Shown: positions 12,101-23,937, numbered from the stretch's first letter. The stretch is DNA of 64,000 nt from Strongylocentrotus purpuratus (GCF_000002235.5 NW_022145609.1:6145214-6209213), one strand, 5' to 3'. The notes: generated by a model from the letters alone, not told the origin. Numbers and translations: made by a program.

Positions 12101-15100
12101 GGTGCCGAGCGTAGGTTTTCAGTGGTCAGGACACCTCTCATACACTCGGTTCGGGCTTTGTCTATTGATCTTCTGATGGCTTGGTTGAATAGTCTCTTGC
12201 GTTTCCTAATGTCACGCTTTATTCCCGAGTTGATCTAGGGTATGTCCTTATTTTTCTAATTTCTAGTTGGGATATGCTGTTGGACAGCCTTCATTGTTGC
12301 TTCTTTAAGTAGGGTCCAATTATCATTGAGTGATCTTCCATCATATCCTTCGATCAAGAAGTCACAGCTATTCTGTGGAGTTTCTTTAAGTCCCTTTTTT
12401 TGAATAGGTAAATTTTCCTTGATTTCTTTTTAATTGTTTTGATTCCCAAGTTGACTCCAGCAGTGACAGCATGACGGTCGCTCATGCCAGGAATCACGTG
12501 AGTTTCGGTGACACAAGCTGGATAAGTATATAGTAAGATATCCGGAGTGTTGGTAAGTCGTGTAGGTTCGTGGACATGCTGGTTTAGGTAGAAGTTCTCA
12601 GTTATGTCAAGGAATTTATGGTTCATTGCCATGCCATATTGGGTGCTGGGTTTGGCTGCAGACGTTTCCCAATCACGTTTGAGAAACCTGATTCTAGCCA
12701 AAAATTTGCTAGATAAACGCAACCAATGTCAGGTAAGTTTACATCACCTCCCAGGATGATTAGTGGGAGAGATTGCCCAGTAGTTATATTAAAGAGGCTA
12801 GACTCCAGTTCCTCTAGTTGTTGAATGGTTGATGAAGGATTGCGATAAAGAGATCCTATAAAGACTGGTCTTTCGCCGCAGGTAAGTAGTTTACCCCATG
12901 TTCCAACCTGTGAGTTACTTTCGATTGGTGACAGGAGTATGCTCTCCTTGAATGCGAGTAGAGTTCCCCCCCCCCCCGAGCCCAGGTAGTTGTCGGTTCT
13001 GAATGCATTATAGCCATCTGGTAGGCCTATATGACTAGGGAAGGTATTATCAAGGTGGGTCTCAGATGCAAGAATAATGTCTGCGTCCTCAGATTGTATT
13101 AAGGCTTGGAATTCCGCCTGTTTTGTGTTACTTCTTAGGCTGCGACAGTTCACAATCTTCAGGCTTTTCTTTTCCATTTTGTGAGTTTTCTTTGTCTTAC
13201 GTTTAGGAGGTGGTGTGGTGTGTGGTGGATGATAGACATCTTCCACTGGGTTATCCCCAATAACAGAGAAGGAGTTATTACTTAGGATGGAGAGTCCAAT
13301 AGATTAGGTGTCATGGACGAGTGGATACGTCGCCTGACTGTCGATCACAAGGTCCGCGGTTCGAATCCCGCTGCGGCACTAATGTCCTTTGGCAAGACAT
13401 TGATCTACATTTGCCACACTCCAACCAGGTGAAGTAAATGGGGACCGGAATCGGTAGCCTAGCAGAGCCGGGGTAATATTGGAGTGGATATGTGCGCTAT
13501 ATAAATATCCAATATTATTATTTATTATTATTATTAGGAAGGTTACATATTGAACAAATCCATGAAATTGCTTACATATGAATGAATATGAGACTGCACC
13601 TTGTTCTGTATCGGATATAGGTCATCGTAATATAACAGATATTTACTTTATCCTTCGAGAACAATATCACATTTCATTTCCCTTGGGTAGACTAGTTATA
13701 TTTTTGTCTCGGAATAGGCCTAGACCTAGTACTACTAGGTCCTCGACAAAATATAACTCCTTCGGGGATCTCAAATGTGATATTGCCCCTCCAGGCAGTC
13801 AATATCTGTATATTATCGCATGCGCCAGGAACAAGGCAATTATTATCAGTGCACTGTTCATTTTGCATTCATTAAAAAAAAAAAAACTATAATGATCACC
13901 CTCATAGACATTAACATCAACATATGACCATTATTTGAATCGTTTGTATACCTGGATCTCGTCTGAGTCAACCTTTGCTAGATTTGCTCCGTAACCTTTA
14001 CATCGAGCCTGCGCCTCATCGTAGTCTAGTCCGAGGGCTCTACCCACTAGATAGACTGCGTCATCCAGTCGGTGCCATTCTTGCTGACTTGTTACTGCAT
14101 TAAGATATTAAAGTGACAGTTTCGAAAATTATAAGGTGGCTGCTTCCTCCGAATTGCCCCCCTCTAAGAAATCCTGGATCCGCGCCTGTTATAAGCGCAT
14201 TCTCATAACGGAAGACTGAAAAGACCTTCGATAAGTTACACGCATAATTATAACATCTATAACTACGAGCGAGCTTTGGGGAAATTGCTCTTAGTCGCTT
14301 GAAATTAGGGGCACGTTTAATGATGAGAGGAAAAGGGGACAATTATCGAAAGGGTTAAGACACTTATTATAAAAGAAAAGGAACACGTGTAAAAGAACAG
14401 AGGCTAATCATCAGAGGTGAGAATTGGGCCCTTCTTACACCTCAAAAGAGAATCACGCACCAGGGACGAAAAGGGCATTTATAAGAAGTGAAAAGGGGCA
14501 TTTATGAAAAAGGGATTTTGTTGAAAAAAAGAGGCACCGATCAGATTTTAATAGGGGCATTTATCGGAGGTCTAAGGGGGCTTTTATGAGAAGGGGGAAG
14601 TGGCTCTTATTAAAAGGAATAAGAGGCACATGTTAAAATAAACGGGGCACTTATCAAAGATGAAAAGGGGTAATTATGAGAAGGGCAAGGGGCACTTATA
14701 AGAAGGGAAAAGAGCATTTATTAGGAAGGGGAATGGGGACGTGTCAAAATAAAAGGGGCATTTATAAAAGATGCAAAGAGCACTTATCAGGAGGGGAAAG
14801 GGCACTTGTCAAAGTAAAACGCGTATCTCCCAGAATTGAATAGGGTCATTTACAAGAGATGAAAAGGGGCACTTTTTTAAATGGGGGCACTTAACATAAG
14901 GAAAAGGGGTACTTATTTAAAAGGGAAATGAGCACATATGAAAATATAAGGTGTGCTTATCCGAGTAAAAAAAGAGGTAGTTATCAAAAGGGGATGGGCA
15001 CTTTTTACAATGCAAACTAAGGAGAACCTCTCAGATTAGAATAGAGCAATTATCAGAGGTGAAGGGGGCGCTTATCAAAAGTGAAAAATGGCTGCTTCTC

Positions 15101-16156
15101 GTATCTGAAAAAGGGAACTTACTAGAGATTAAAAAGGGCACTTATGAGAATAGAAAGTGGACACTTATTGCAATGGGAAATGGGAACTTGTCAAAGGAAA
15201 AGGGGTACTTGTCAAAATAAAAATGGGCACTTATCAGAGGTGGAAAGGGAAAAGGGCACTTTTCCTTTGTAAAAGGGGGTAAAATTGGGGCGGGGCACTG
15301 TGCCCCATCCCCCCCCCCTCCGTGACCGCCGCCTCTGTTCTATTTGAATACCTGACGCAGCAGAATGTTGAAACAGCAGATATAGTTAACAGCACCACAC
15401 GGTAGGTCTAATTGTAAGTGATTTTCCCCCTTTTTAAACAGGGCGCTGAAGGTGGCTTTTCAAGAAAATAATGTCTTTACGTTTCTGGGTGCCCTCTCAC
15501 TCCAAACTTGGTAGAAAGCACCCCGTGCAGCAGCACCATCCAATTCAGGGGATGAAGTGCATTCCCCCGAAAAACAAAAAAATAAGGGAGGTGCTCCACA
15601 CGTAACTGTAACAGTCATGTGGTGCTGCAGCGTCCCCAGCACCTTCGTTTCCCAAGATGAATGAAGGTGATTAAACTGAGAATTAAGGAAACATATGCGC
15701 GTAGCACAGAATACTTTAGGGAGTTTTCGCACGGCGACGCAGGTGCTGACTACGGGGTATTTAAATGAGCTCGCCACCCTGTACTAGCTCGACTCCCGAC
15801 GCTGATACATACAGCTCAATACCTTCGTAGGTTTGGACGATACGCGGAAATTTTCGCTTTGAGTGCGACCCCCGCTAAGATAAGCGTTGTAGAAGGCCGC
15901 GTCGCCGGTTGCGAAAACTCACTGTCAAGGTTTGAAACATGGTATTCGGTCTGTCTTTTAAAAGTACCCTGAAGCTTTTCAATCGTTCTTGAATAATATT
16001 TCACAAGTAATAAAGCTCAAAAAAAATTAAAACAGAAAACAAAAATGCGATGAGTTTTTAAGACGAACATTGATATTTATTCTTACCCCCTTGTAAAGAC
16101 ACGACGGCTACAATGGCGATAGTAACGAACACTGTCTCCTGGTAGGCGAACTTCAT
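5825..16156 (-). CDS. Copy 1: CTLD-Ig-FN3 receptor gene, membrane and tail exons missing (partial)
   Basis: Six exons in transcription order: 16087-16156, 13952-14094, 9913-10028, 9389-9555, 8682-8987, 5825-6157. Joined, they give 378 codons plus 1 nt with no stop and GT-AG at every junction. Product: signal peptide, CTLD (about residues 24-165), Ig-like domain (166-267), FN3 (268-378). The CTLD has WIG, EPS and WND motifs, so one Ca/sugar-site residue differs from EPN. The transmembrane and tail exons, which lie within 0.8 kb of FN3 (TM) in the paralogs, are not found between 1 and 5824; homology to the paralogs stops near 5490, where an unrelated repeat starts. The gene may continue left of the window, be interrupted, or be a secreted or dead copy. 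Introns hold a LINE, a SINE, a minisatellite and a 177 bp tandem array. The module order is seen; the receptor role is inferred. Confidence 0.75.
6840..7945. repeat. 177 bp tandem array with CGCGCTTCGCGCG palindrome
   Basis: AAAGCTTCCGCGCTTCGCGC recurs at about 6943, 7043, 7120, 7221, 7388, 7578 and, degenerate, to 7920. Alternate units differ, giving a 177-178 bp higher-order period. It lies in copy 1 intron 5. Confidence 0.85.
7946..8060. repeat. C-rich element end
   Basis: CCCCCCTCCCCCTAAAATGA then AATCCTGGCTACGCGC resembles the phrases at 2590-2625 and 14145-14190, a recurrent element terminus in this DNA. Confidence 0.4.
8682..8987 (-). CDS. Copy 1 exon 5: Ig-like domain
   Basis: 306 nt, a symmetric phase 1-1 exon, acceptor CTACAG and donor GTAATA. 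Two framework cysteines (VYCAVDV and IFCYAGEL) and the sequons NNS and NVT are visible. It ends in FDFYG. The typical DxGxYxC motif is degenerate (EGEQIFC), so Ig-like is a fold-level call. Confidence 0.75.
9389..9555 (-). CDS. Copy 1 exon 4: CTLD sugar/Ca loop (EPS, WND)
   Basis: 167 nt, phase 2 in and phase 1 out, acceptor TATTAG and donor GTGAGT. It encodes WAQNEPSNDAHPGEEDCAC, then WNDDRC and ICQKGI. EPS replaces EPN; the acidic residue before DC is kept; WND is canonical. It is 9 to 15 nt longer than in the other copies. Confidence 0.85.
9913..10028 (-). CDS. Copy 1 exon 3: CTLD core with WIG motif
   Basis: 116 nt, phase 0 in and phase 2 out, acceptor AATGCAG and donor GTAAGC. It encodes RCFWIGCNDREVEGQFRWLD, the WIG core and the W-DG turn, with an extra CxxxxC cysteine pair around WIG. 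Confidence 0.85.
10345..13290 (-). mobile_element. Degenerate non-LTR retrotransposon (LINE, CR1/Jockey-like)
   Basis: Minus-strand fragments in order: endonuclease (NCRSLRSNTKQ, ILASETHL, GGDVNLPDI at 12623-13246; HVIPGMSDRHAV at 12354-12722) and reverse transcriptase (PIFKKGDHSLPVNYRPISL; LDFSKAFDTVSHPKLL; the catalytic FADD in KLFADDCLLF near 11200; WNYHINHI), then a C-terminal PHTLRDWNILP. Frameshifts split it into at least six frames, so it is inactive. It was inserted into copy 1 intron 2; copies 2 and 4 show the uninterrupted intron around ATTGCATTATATTACTCGCC. The family name is approximate. Confidence 0.88.
13308..13540 (+). mobile_element. tRNA-derived SINE with (TTA)n tail
   Basis: Head with GAGTGGATACGTCGCC (A box) and GGTTCGAATCCCGC (B box), then a body and a CCAATATTATT-type trinucleotide tail. 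Same family as 51118-51414 and 19250-19479. Confidence 0.75.
13640..13795. repeat. Inverted repeat
   Basis: AATATCACATTT ... ATATTTTTGTC pairs with GACAAAATATAA ... AAATGTGATATT across a central TAGGCCTAGACCTAGTACTA. Foldback-type insertion in copy 1 intron 2. Confidence 0.55.
13952..14094 (-). CDS. Copy 1 exon 2: first third of CTLD
   Basis: 143 nt between a TGCAG acceptor and a GTATAC donor, phase 1 in and phase 0 out. It contains EWHRLDDAVYLV and ARCKGYGANLAKV, the first beta strand and helix 1 with its cysteine. Confidence 0.85.
14145..15320. repeat. Irregular AAAAGGGGCACTTAT minisatellite element
   Basis: About 1 kb of degenerate 20-40 bp units built on AAAAGGGGCACTTAT, opened by CTTAGTCGCTTGAAATTAGG and closed by a C-rich end. 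The same opening phrase is at 5355-5390. It lies in copy 1 intron 1. Confidence 0.75.
15425..15665. repeat. Intron 1 insertion shared by copies 1, 3 and 4
   Basis: CAGGGCGCTGAAG to CGTCCCCAGCACC is found at the same place in copy 3 (48735-48885) and copy 4 (61020-61205) but not in copy 2, so it marks common ancestry of copies 1, 3 and 4 at this site. Confidence 0.6.
16087..16156 (-). CDS. Copy 1 exon 1: signal peptide
   Basis: 70 nt from ATG to a GTAAGA donor, ending in phase 1. It encodes MKF, a short polar stretch, then a hydrophobic core VFVTIAIVAVVSL and QG. The same 70 nt exon occurs in all four copies, which fixes the start codon. Confidence 0.85.
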
Positions 16157-16269
16157 ATTAAATCAACAAATAGATGGGAGTTGGTGTCAGAAAGAGATGC
16201 TATTCATTTATGATTGTATTTCAAAATGCATGTACATGTACATAGACTGGAGAAGAAATAAACTTTGAC

Positions 16270-16353
16270 GTGTCTCGCGCTGAAATGACCTAAAAAAATC
16301 TTTCTGCTTTATTTCCTGGGCTTGTTGACATTAACTTTCCTCTTTCAGTTTCA
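16270..16353 (-). promoter_or_regulatory. Copy 1 candidate promoter block
   Basis: On the coding strand, TCATTTCAGCGCGAGACAC starts the block 114 bp before the ATG. Further up, 16343-16352 reads GAAACTGAAA followed by GAGGAAAGT, an IRF-type and an ETS-type core. The first block recurs at 102-114 bp in all copies. Shared ancestry alone could explain this. Confidence 0.35.
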
Positions 16354-16950
16354 AATCAAAAATTTGCTACATCACCCTGTCTTATTTTAGAATAAAACCA
16401 ATCGTTTCCTTTTCATATTCATGCTTTCATAATTATGAGGCTTTGAAGTAATTTAATCGATTTCTCTCAAAGATGGAAGGACTATTTGTAAGCGAAATAA
16501 TAACTTCCCGGTTTTATAGTTTGTTTTCTGTATGTTTTTCTAAATGATAACAATAATGACAATAATAATAATAAAACAACAAATATAATGATAAAATTAA
16601 GAAGAACTGATAAACAGATAGATAATGAAAAAATAAATGAATAACATGGATGAGACAAGAACATCATCCTAGGAGTAAGATATTAACAATTGTTGTCTAC
16701 TACTAACGCTCATGTTCATAGTTACTTCAGATACCTTTGATTATTATATTCATATTGTAGTCCGCGATATGTAAAATAGTGCATCATAACAAACAGATAT
16801 CATGGTACATACATGTACAGAGCCTGTTTTTGTTTGTAATTTTGTTTCTGTTTACCACTGAGTTCCTTTCAGTTTGATTTTGCTGGTATATTGTATGTAC
16901 GTGTATTAGGTCTTATGATGAAAACTTTCATGTCCAATGTTTGTAAATAT

Positions 16951-18310
16951 AGGGTTTCCCGGCGAAATTCGCGAGTTTGTCATTCGAATTCATTTACTTT
17001 GCATTGAAGTTAGTGCAGATCGGCTTTGCCATGCCAATTATCATTGAATTTTCCCGTTTTGGTATTCAATTTAAAATTTTGGTCGAATAGTGTGGTACGG
17101 TATGTCACTGAAACAGCTCCCTTAGGACTTTTGTGCCAAAGTTGATTTTTTGCATTTTTGGATTCATTGGGGTCCAAACTATCAGAAATTGATGGGGTTC
17201 AAATTTTCCGGAAGACACCAAATTTCCCTATTGCGCTTTATATAAGCTATTTTGGCGCCCAATATGGACCCCCAGGAAATGAAGGAGGGGTCTGAAATAC
17301 TGAACCCCATCATTTTTTGTTCAATTGGGGCCCTTTTGAAGCCAAAACAGAAGAAAAATCAACTTTGGCACAAAAATCCTACGGGATTACATACCATACC
17401 GCACTAAAAGGGTTTCATAGATCTGTCATTTAATTTAGAAACTGCTTAACTAGCATTCAAATTAATCGTCACTTGTCGAGGCATCATTTTTATCATTCAA
17501 ATTAACACCTGTCATTCGTATTCGAATAATGTTTATTCAAGTTAGGAATGTTAAGGGAAGAAATGCAACACACGTTTACAGTTTTTAAAAAAATGCAATT
17601 AAATGCATGCTTTGCCATTAGGGTATTTTCTGTTATTCCATTTATTAATTTTGAGGACAATGCATATGGGTGTAGTAAGACATTTGGTAAAGAAGGGGCG
17701 AAATCAAGGGATATGGCATTTCTGCACGTACATGAACATGTTCATATACCCCGGAAAAGTGGAGATACAAAAATACCTACCCCAGTCGCAATATTGTACC
17801 CTTCTTCCATAATGAAATTGTGATAAATTTATGATTAAACAGAAGACAAACAACTTCCTTACATGAAAATTTACAAAAATATTGAGAACATTAAGTCCGT
17901 CGATGTAAGTCTTTTTTTCTTCTTAACAATCAAACTTAAATGCTGATGAATATCACATAAATCTAAAAGTATATGAAGTGTATAAATGCAAGAAAATAGA
18001 ATATGATGAAATACACATGCAAAAAACAATCTTGAAAGAAAGAGAATGAGCTATAAAAAGTGTGTAATAAACGAGAAATGTATATTCCAGAAAACGTGTA
18101 GCGCCAAATCAAATGTCCAAATAACAAGAAGCAAACTATTCATTAATTTGAATGAAACATACATAGATTCTAACGAAAACTTCATAGATTTGAAAACTAG
18201 AAAAAGGAATATAAACCCAAGATATATCTGACAGCACTAAAACCGTCGAATTTGAACGCAAGACAAATTAACTTAAAATGACAAACTCGCGAATTTGGCC
18301 GGAAAATCCT
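16951..18310. mobile_element. TIR element, about 1.36 kb (1.05 kb without nested insert)
   Basis: Termini GGGTTTCCCGGC and AAATTCGCGAGTTTGTCATT are mirrored by AATGACAAACTCGCGAATTT and GGCCGGAAAATCC. Related copies are at 32131-33068 (inverted) and 33124-34193. The interior has repeated ATTCAAATT-like words and an open frame (17548-17823) that is also present in the other copies. No transposase domain is recognised. Confidence 0.75.
17090..17404. mobile_element. Nested 315 bp MITE with TA duplication
   Basis: Termini GTGTGGTACGGTATG and CATACCATACCGCAC, flanked by TA on both sides. The sister element reads straight through at about 33250 (TTTTGGTTGAAGGGTTTCAT), giving an empty site. Arms also share AATCAACTTTGGCACAAAA in inverse. 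Confidence 0.85.
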
Positions 18311-19178
18311 ATGTTTAAAGATTTTCTGTCAGGTTCGGTCTCATAATTTTCAGCGATATCTGTATTTGAAAACCTGCAATAGTTTTCGAAAATATGGCAA
18401 ACAAGATGAGGAATGTATGGTTCTTCTTAGCCTATTCTACATTTGGCTTGTAATCGACAAGAAGAAAGGGAATGCTAACAAAAGACCAGCTGAAAAAGTT
18501 CGGTTTCATTTATTTAATTTTTTTTTATTTAAAATCATAATTAATTTTAGATATCAGTTATACTTACTCAAAATATGATGTTAGTAACACCACAGAGGTC
18601 CTTATAAGCTATTTAATCAACTGGCATTTTTGCAGAAATTTTAAAGTCAATACTATTTGTTGAAATTGAATTGAGGTTGTGAGAGCATAGTAACATCAAA
18701 GTTTGTTGGTTGTAGGCTCTACCACCATTGTATTCACATGAGGTGCCAGATATCCCTTTCATTTTCATATTATTACTGTCAGTTGGTAATATTAATTCAA
18801 GTCGGAAGGAGAGGGTTTCTGTACTTCCGTCTTTTCAGTATTGAAGATACAAGAAAGATTTAGCTCATGTTTTTGAAGTAGACTATTGGATGGCCTAGCC
18901 ATGACTTTTTTATGTTCACAGTGAAATCGCGTTTGACCGGCTAATACTACATGTACATGTTTGTCAATACTGATTTTGGTGTGGGAATGTGTTATTTTTT
19001 CCTTTCAGATTGGCGTTGGAAGTTATGTATAACTATAGGCTAAGTGAATATATTGTAGAGGTCGGGATTATCTGTTACCTCATGAATGCAGAGTTATTCG
19101 AATTAGATCAATTCCTACCGTTACATTGTTTGAAATTCACCAACGTGATAGTATCTTATATGTGGATAATTCAGAAAT

Positions 19179-19180
<2 letters not shown>
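18311..19180. other. Upstream spacer, paralogous to 34680-35360 and 50100-50900
   Basis: Long stretches such as TCGACAAGAAGAAAGGG and GAAGATACAAGAAAGA are shared among the three spacers. No exon is recognised, so this is duplicated non-coding DNA. Confidence 0.6.
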
Positions 19181-19184
<4 letters not shown>

Positions 19185-19224
<40 letters not shown>

Positions 19225-19479
19225 TTTTTTTTTGGGGGGGGGGGGGGGGAATATCAGGGAGCAACCAACTACTACAGTGAGTTCTTGTGTAGCGCTTATG
19301 TTTGTCAGACTTGACACTCCTGGCGCTCCACAATACTGCCCCGGCTTAGTACGGCTGCCATTATGATGAAGCATTTCAAGGAATCAATTCCTGCCAGGTA
19401 TCCATTTTCCTCACATTCGTCGGGTGTTGCGAACCGCCAACTATAAGTCCGATGTGTATACACTAGACCACGCGACACC
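19185..19479 (-). mobile_element. SINE copy with (CAA)n tail
   Basis: The same insertion as 50890-51414 by flank homology, but with about 50 bp deleted inside and a (CAA)n rather than (AAT)n tail. Runs of T and G separate body and tail. Confidence 0.7.
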
Positions 19480-19499
19480 CAAGCTTGCCGGAAGCAGTA

Positions 19500-20460
19500 T
19501 AAGGTTGTTTCAGTTTTTGGAGGGGGGGGGGGATATTTCAGGCGGCTCACCTTTCAGGGGCAGTGGCGTAATGAGCAAAAGCGTTTTTTTTTTTTTGGGG
19601 GGGGGCGCAGAAAAAAAATCTGCAACACCACCACTCTTACATGTTACATGCAGGCCCCGCGAAACTTTTTTCAAAATGGGAGTTTTAACGATCAGGTAGC
19701 GAAGCGATTGGAGCATTAATTAAATTGGCGTGGGTTCAGGGGTTTTGGGCATTATCACACTAAAAAATAAAGGTACAAATTTGCACCCTATAGGGTGCAG
19801 ACCGCTTCTACAATAGCAGCCACCTATAGGGTGCAATTGTGCAGACTTGCACCCTTAGGGGTGCAAAACGAGCACCTTTAGGGGTGCAGACCGCTTCTAC
19901 AATAGCAGCCACGTATTGCAGACTTGCACCTATAGGTGGCTTCTATTGTAGCAGCGATCTGCACTCCAAATGTACCCCTATTTCTTGGTGTGTACATTGC
20001 GGTCAGATAAGCATATTTAGAAACCGTATTTGTGACACTGGCAGGTCAGTTATTGGCGTGGGTCCAGGGGGCTGAGACCCATGAAGCTTAAGGGTTTAAG
20101 GCATTTAAGTGTGGATAGATGATCATTCAGGAGCCCGTCTTAGGGCCCTTAATTGGTTGGGTCTAGGGGGTAGAGCCCCCGGAAGCTCAGCTGTTTAGGT
20201 ATTTAGTTACGGTCAGATGAGCATCCAGGGGGCCGCCTTAGGGTCCTTGGTGAGATCCAGGGGGCGGAGTTCCCCGTTAGCTCGGGGGTTTTAGGCATTT
20301 GATAACGGTCAGATGAGCATATTTCGATACCTCATTTTGTAACACTGGCAGGTCACTCATCTTTCTCTCTTTCATTGATTTTATCTTTAACATACTTTTT
20401 TCAAAAAAAGTGAGGGGGGCTCGAACCCTTGAGCCCCACCGTTCTGCAGGCCTTGACACG
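19500..20460. repeat. Diverged 113 bp repeat units (reverse orientation)
   Basis: GTGACACTGGCAGGTCA, AAGGCATTTAA and GGTCAGATGAGCAT recur in the opposite orientation to 1795-2440. The paralog is 51440-51850. Confidence 0.7.
19756..19992. mobile_element. Highly palindromic MITE
   Basis: Termini CACACTAAAAAATAAAGG and ATTTCTTGGTGTG. Inside, GACCGCTTCTACAATAGCAG occurs twice direct and once inverted, with many GCACC-TATAGG-GTGC palindromes. The paralogous repeat at about 51650 lacks it. Confidence 0.75.
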
Positions 20461-23400
20461 AAGGCTTTTAAATGAGCATATTTTTAGCCTTGACTTTAAA
20501 TTAGGGATTGTTCATTTTTCAACAAACGCATACAGAAGAATATTTTACCAAAACAATTGAGGAAAAGTCCCGGAAAATCATGTCATTTCAGCAACATTTG
20601 TAAAAAACTGGTATCGATTTAGAAGTAAACCACGTTTGAATTATATTTGGGGACATCTGCCCTCCCCCTATCAGTACACCAGTGTTCAGGGGCTAATGTC
20701 TTCTCACCCCTATAATACCAAACACACACGCTTTCCCATCCTCTCACAATATTTCCACGATATGCGCGTATCGCTATTATAAAAATCCTCCATTGATAAA
20801 TATAGGGGCATGTAGAATAGTAAGGAAATTTAATTCCTGTTTACTCTCCTTTTCTTTGAATGGAATGTCATTTTTATGTGATTCAATTCAGGTTTTATTT
20901 TTTATTTTCTCTTTGGTTAAAAATAAAACCATTTTTACTCCTGAACTGCTAATTGTTTTCGGGGGGGGGGGGTGAAAATGAGGCCTCCCCCCCCCCCCGC
21001 TGCACCTCTTAGTCCACATAACAAAATTGTTGTCCTGCCCCCTCCTCACAAGGTAATATCATTGGAATGAAGAATTTCTCCAAATTTTTCCGATTTAATT
21101 ATATTCCGAAAAACTTTGCGTAGATGTCTTCGCTTCATTATAATAAGGCCTAAACAAAAAAGATGTATTGCCCTTTGCAACCGACCCAAATATCTTGAAA
21201 TCTACTATCGGCTTTTTAAGAAAGTACTTTTTTTAAACCGTTTTTTGAAGAAAAAAAGTTTAATTCAATACAAAACTGTAAATAATCAGCCCAAAGAGGG
21301 AGAAAAAAAAGATTACCGACCGACCCATGTTATAGAACTTAAAGATACTATGTCCCTTTTGCAGCCAACCTCAAATTCTGTAGAACTTTGCAGGAATTAT
21401 GAATACGCATGTATGTCCTATCTGTGAAATTTAAACGTTAGCAGTGTCTTCATATCCAAATTATGCAAGGAAACCCGTTTACTTGCTAGACTTCACTGTC
21501 AGACACTATTGAGTGACTGACTGGCTTTTTTTTCTTCTTTGGTAATAACATACATGAAAAGAGTTGTAAAGGGTACATGAGCGTTTGTCTACATCAATAA
21601 CCCACTTCTTGTGATGGCCAAGATTAAACTGATTGAATCTTTGCGCAGCATAAAACGTATGACCATTCGGTACAATTGTCTGAAAATCAAGACTATTACT
21701 TTTGGGCTCTATAGCCCTAAAGTCGATTTGACAACTAATAGTCGTTATTTTCCCACTTGAAGACATTTTCAAGCCCCACCTTTTTTAGGGAAGTTCTAAA
21801 TTAGTATTATCTTTCAAATGCAGTTGAAATGTAACCTTTTCATTTGTTTGGCCTGCAAATGGGACATTTAAAGTACCTTTAAAGGGCAATGTAAAAACTT
21901 TTTTGTAGGCCTAATAAAGACCGCGTCCCACCTACCCGATAAAAAACATAACGATATAATTACATGTACAAAAATTACACACACTTTTTTTCTTCAATAT
22001 TTTTTTTTATTAGAGATTTCATTCAAAATAAATCATAAAAATCAATGTAAATAATTCCATACAAATACAGATCTTCATTCCGTTTTCATAACATAAATAA
22101 ATTATTCATAAAACAGTGAGCAAAGAAGGAGAATAATGGAAAAAATCACTAAATTGTTCTAATAATAATAATCACATACTGAACTTAATTACCATCATTC
22201 ATGAAACTTGAAATAAAATAAGTATACATATTTGTATACAATCCACCCTAAGCACGCCATCCCTCCACCCCTTCTACTACTTACCCCCCCCCGTAAACAT
22301 TCACATTTACTCGCACCTTACAAAACATACACGGATACACACGCGCACAACACTGGAACTCCAGCCAATTATTCTTACTCACAAGACCACACCAAAGACC
22401 GTGACTACCATTACACCAAACACAACACTTATCTACTCATCATATAGAACACTGTACAAATACTCCATTCACAGAACAGCACCCACCCATACATCTAACC
22501 ACATACCTAACATCCCAACTCCTAAACAAAATATCACATTCACACTCACACACACACCCACACACGCACACACAAGTCAATTTAAACCATGATACATTTT
22601 TTTTATCAGATGTTTCCGCATTAATCGAAAAATCAAATACAAAATATTCAAGTAACAATAACAGTATGTAATATAATTGAATAACATAAAAAGTGACGAA
22701 TGAAATATACCCCCCAAAATGCTTACATATAATTGAAAACTTGAAAGTATGGAGGCAAGTCAAAGAATCAGGATAAATGCAGAGGCCAACTATCATAAGC
22801 ATGAATGCTTGAGTCGATAGCAGCCGGGAAGGGGGGGGGGGGGGATACACGATGAAACCGAGAATTATCCATGTTCTATCAAAACTTAATCTCAATTATG
22901 ATTAATAAATGACACATATTTTGTAAAGCTTAGATCCTCTTTCATTTGATGCAACTTATATGATGCATATTTCACGTATGACTGATAAAAAGCAATATAA
23001 AGAGAGGGTACCAAAAAGTCATTTGGCGAACGGTGTCTGAATTTCGAAGACAAAATCACATTTCTACAAAAGTAAATTTCTGCCCTTTTATATGACACCT
23101 CAATCAGGAAAAATGAGCCGGAAATACCAAAGTTCTGTTTGTTTAAAGTAATGCTTGTATTTCCATAATTGTATTAAACGAATCCGTTCCACTGGCTGTC
23201 TGCCCTAACAACAAAGAAGACGAAAGACGTAGTGCATGGCTGAGAAGCAGAGTTTGTAAAAGGGGCCCATTAACATACAATTATATACAAATATATACAA
23301 ATATATTTATATTCATACTTATACAAAACAATTACAAATATCTTGCAAACACACTCAGCCATATTTACTCACATACACACACACACACACCCAGTGCAAT

Positions 23401-23740
23401 GTACTTTAAACCATATTTAAAGCATATAGTTTGAAAACTCCAGGCAAATTTTGTACCCAAATGTTGTCGGGAGTTCGCGCGACATACACAAATGTGTCGT
23501 ACGTACCAATTTAGTGCGATTCCAAGTGAAAATTGTCGCTAATTCTAGTATTTTCTCTAAATGTTGTGTCTAAAACAAGTTGCAAGCTGTTACGCCCAAT
23601 GTGATACTAGCTCTACATCCATTCCTTGTGCAAAGTCACTTATTGCGTGTCAAAGGTCATGCGTGTCGTTGACGCAGTCCTAACTCAATACATGACGCCT
23701 CCAGTGCAGACTTAATAACTACTTTCGAACTCCAGATGAC
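20460..23740. other. Intergenic spacer between copies 1 and 2, paralogous to 51850-55430
   Basis: Shared blocks include the C/A-rich 22230-22600 versus 52307-52640, and 22620-23100 versus 52665-53170. No exon is recognised. Open frames here arise from composition and are conserved only as recent duplicates. Confidence 0.6.
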
Positions 23741-23741
23741 A

Positions 23742-23937
23742 TTACAATTTCTCTGGATCAGCGGTGTCATCGTAATCCACTTCTATGCTGTCGCTGATCC
23801 TTGATCTTCTGAGGCCCTGGTAGGCATGTTGCCTGACTACACTCTGTGGAGGCAGCTCGTAATCAGGGCTCTTTGGATCGCCTGCTCCTTCTGGGTCAAA
23901 ACGTACACGAGTCAGGTCCGCCTTCTGCTTCCGCTTG
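23742..23937 (-). CDS. Copy 2 exon 8: cytoplasmic tail, truncated
   Basis: 196 nt from an ATGCAG acceptor to TAA. The basic stop-transfer KRKQK is followed by SPDYELP, HAYQGL and VDYDDTADPEKL. Against copy 4, 10 nt are missing just after the AAATTG codons, placing TAA early. The second YxxI is YDDT here. Confidence 0.87.

Noticed and set aside
15357..15400. Possible extra small exon between exons 1 and 2 (AACAGCAGATATAGTTAACA region)
   Set aside because: Conserved in several copies but exon 1 joins exon 2 in frame directly, and no open frame of suitable phase was found here.
22232..22592. Pro/Thr/His-rich frames, similar at 52307-52678
   Set aside because: C/A-rich low-complexity DNA; similarity reflects the recent segmental duplication, and no splice or domain evidence exists.
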